Part shown: positions 31,363 to 32,409 of the stretch, one piece after another | Numbering within the stretch: the stretch's first letter is position 1 | How the letters are laid out: each line of letters begins with the position of its first letter | NCBI GenBank assembly: GCA_012720075.1 | Contig: JAAXZE010000050.1 | Span: 1 to 32,409, forward strand | Direction of reading: 5' to 3' | Length of the DNA: 32,409 bases | Origin: Clostridia bacterium | Lineage (GTDB): Bacteria; Bacillota; Peptococcia; Peptococcales; BICA1-8 | The notes under the pieces: generated by a model | Databases searched by the model: none | Told to the model about the DNA's origin: nothing | The model's input: the letters and a program-made list of their open reading frames with translations, nothing else | Translations under genes and position numbers: made by a program

Positions 31363-32409
31363 GTGGGAAAAACTTTAGTAATTGTAGAATCACCTGCTAA
31401 AGCAAAAACCATAGGAAAGTTTTTAGGAAGTAATTACCAAGTAAAAGCTTCTTTGGGGCATATCAGAGATCTGCCTAAAAGTCAATTTGGTGTTGATATA
31501 GAAAATGATTTTGAAGTTAAATATATTACAATTCGTGGTAAAGGGGAAATACTTCAAGAATTAAAAACTGCAGCCAGTAAAGCCTCAAAAATTTTATTGG
31601 CACCTGACCCGGACCGGGAAGGGGAAGCAATAGCTTGGCATTTAATGCAAACTTTAAAAATAGACCAAAACGAAAAATGCCGAATTCGTTTTAACGAAAT
31701 TACAAAAGATGCTATTAAAGAAGCCGTTAAAAATCCTAGCCCCATTGATATTTTGAAAGTTGATTCCCAACAAGCCCGAAGGGTATTGGATCGGTTGGTT
31801 GGTTATAAATTAAGCCCCCTGTTATGGCGTAAAATTAAAAAAGGTTTGAGCGCAGGTAGAGTTCAATCTGTTGCTGTCAGGCTGATTTGTGAAAGAGAAG
31901 AGGAAATAAATAATTTCATTCCCGAAGAATATTGGTCCCTAATTGCCAAACTCAGGACGGCAAATAAGGCTGTTATTGAAGCCAAATTAACTAAAAAGGA
32001 CAATCAGAAGCTGGAAATTAAATCTCAAGAGCAAATGGATGAAGTGTTAAGAGATTTAAAAAATAAAGACTTTTTAATCCAGCAGGTTAAAAAACAAATA
32101 AAAAATCGGGGACCGGCAGCCCCCTTTATTACCAGCAGCTTACAACAGGAGGCCTATCGAAAACTTAATTTTACTGCCAAAAAAACCATGCGTATTGCCC
32201 AACAACTATATGAAGGCATCGACATTGGAAAAGAAGGATCGGTCGGTTTAATTACTTATATGAGGACCGATTCTACCCGCATTGCCGAAAGTGCACAAAA
32301 AGAAGCCCGAGAATACATTGCCGAAAAATTTGGCCCTAAATATTTACCGGAAAAACCAAGAACCTTCAAAAATAAAGAGAATATCCAAAATGCCCATGAA
32401 GCCATTAGA
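31363..32409 (+). CDS. topA: DNA topoisomerase I, 5' part (runs off the window)
   Basis: Type IA topoisomerase that relaxes negative supercoils. The GTG at 31363 (GGGGTGAT 7 bases upstream) starts MGKTLVIVESPAKAKTIGKF, the Toprim start with the catalytic Glu9, followed by 'APDPDREGEAIAWHLMQTL' with the metal-binding acids. 'RIRFNEITKDAIKEAV', 'VDSQQARRVLDRLVGYKLSP' and 'AGRVQSVAVRLI' are typical. The active-site tyrosine is Tyr299 in 'YMRTDSTRI'. The window ends in frame after 349 codons at 'QNAHEAIR', so the C-terminal half is missing here. It is closely coupled to dprA. Confidence 0.95.
   Translation, partial: MGKTLVIVESPAKAKTIGKFLGSNYQVKASLGHIRDLPKSQFGVDIENDFEVKYITIRGKGEILQELKTAASKASKILLAPDPDREGEAIAWHLMQTLKIDQNEKCRIRFNEITKDAIKEAVKNPSPIDILKVDSQQARRVLDRLVGYKLSPLLWRKIKKGLSAGRVQSVAVRLICEREEEINNFIPEEYWSLIAKLRTANKAVIEAKLTKKDNQKLEIKSQEQMDEVLRDLKNKDFLIQQVKKQIKNRGPAAPFITSSLQQEAYRKLNFTAKKTMRIAQQLYEGIDIGKEGSVGLITYMRTDSTRIAESAQKEAREYIAEKFGPKYLPEKPRTFKNKENIQNAHEAIR

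Noticed and set aside
1-32409. CRISPR array, prophage, transposase or integrase
   Set aside because: No regularly spaced direct repeats, phage structural genes or DDE/tyrosine recombinase motifs were found in any frame.

Overview
The window looks like chromosome from a low-GC, endospore-forming anaerobe of the Bacillota, most likely class Clostridia. Evidence: A+T-rich DNA with strong GGAGG-type ribosome sites and TTG/GTG starts; a SpoVB-type flippase and two spore-coat-like SPOCS/CsxC proteins; a ferredoxin-linked 2-oxoacid oxidoreductase; a T-box riboswitch; a radical-SAM aminomutase; and a comM/dprA/topA neighbourhood typical of Firmicutes. No phage, insertion sequence, integron or CRISPR array is visible. 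The family cannot be fixed from the sequence alone.

Layout. 1-2.4 kb: a PlsY-like membrane protein, a TIGR04086-type membrane protein on the minus strand, and a TPR protein. 2.4-5.3 kb: signal peptidase I and surE (overlapping), convergent with spoVB. 5.5-7.6 kb: an EF-G-like GTPase gene broken by one in-frame TAA. 7.6-8.4 kb: tRNA-Trp on the minus strand with its own promoter and terminator, then a small lipoprotein. 8.5-13.6 kb: a KamA-family enzyme whose substrate residues match glutamate 2,3-aminomutase, then a TAXI-type TRAP transporter (binding lipoprotein, DUF1850 protein, fused permease). 13.7-16.4 kb: korDABC, with overlapping genes and a strong terminator. 16.6-21.5 kb: livKHMGF, a branched-chain-type amino acid ABC transporter. 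21.5-24.1 kb: a small orphan gene, then a T-box leader with a UUC (Phe) specifier in front of paaK and an ACT-domain gene. 24.1-26.3 kb: a lysine-rich small protein and two divergent SPOCS/CsxC paralogues. 26.4-32.4 kb: comM, a small coiled-coil protein, a UPF0173 metallo-hydrolase, an unlisted 55-residue three-CXXC protein, a stand-alone LigD-type polymerase domain, dprA, and the 5' part of topA, which runs off the window.

How the genes fit together. From 8.5 to 24 kb the theme is amino-acid and 2-oxoacid metabolism: aminomutase, two uptake systems, a CoA- and ferredoxin-dependent oxidoreductase, and an aryl-acetate CoA ligase. The most interesting link is the Phe-type T-box on paaK-ACT. T-boxes switch genes on when the cognate tRNA is uncharged. 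This fits a role for the ligase in making phenylalanine from phenylacetate (phenylacetyl-CoA, reductive carboxylation to phenylpyruvate, transamination) better than a role in degradation. Other notable points are RNA hairpins after both transporter binding-protein genes, one of them exactly between a Shine-Dalgarno sequence and its start codon; an 11-bp-arm palindrome on the predicted TRAP promoter; and a sigma-K-like promoter ahead of one SPOCS gene.
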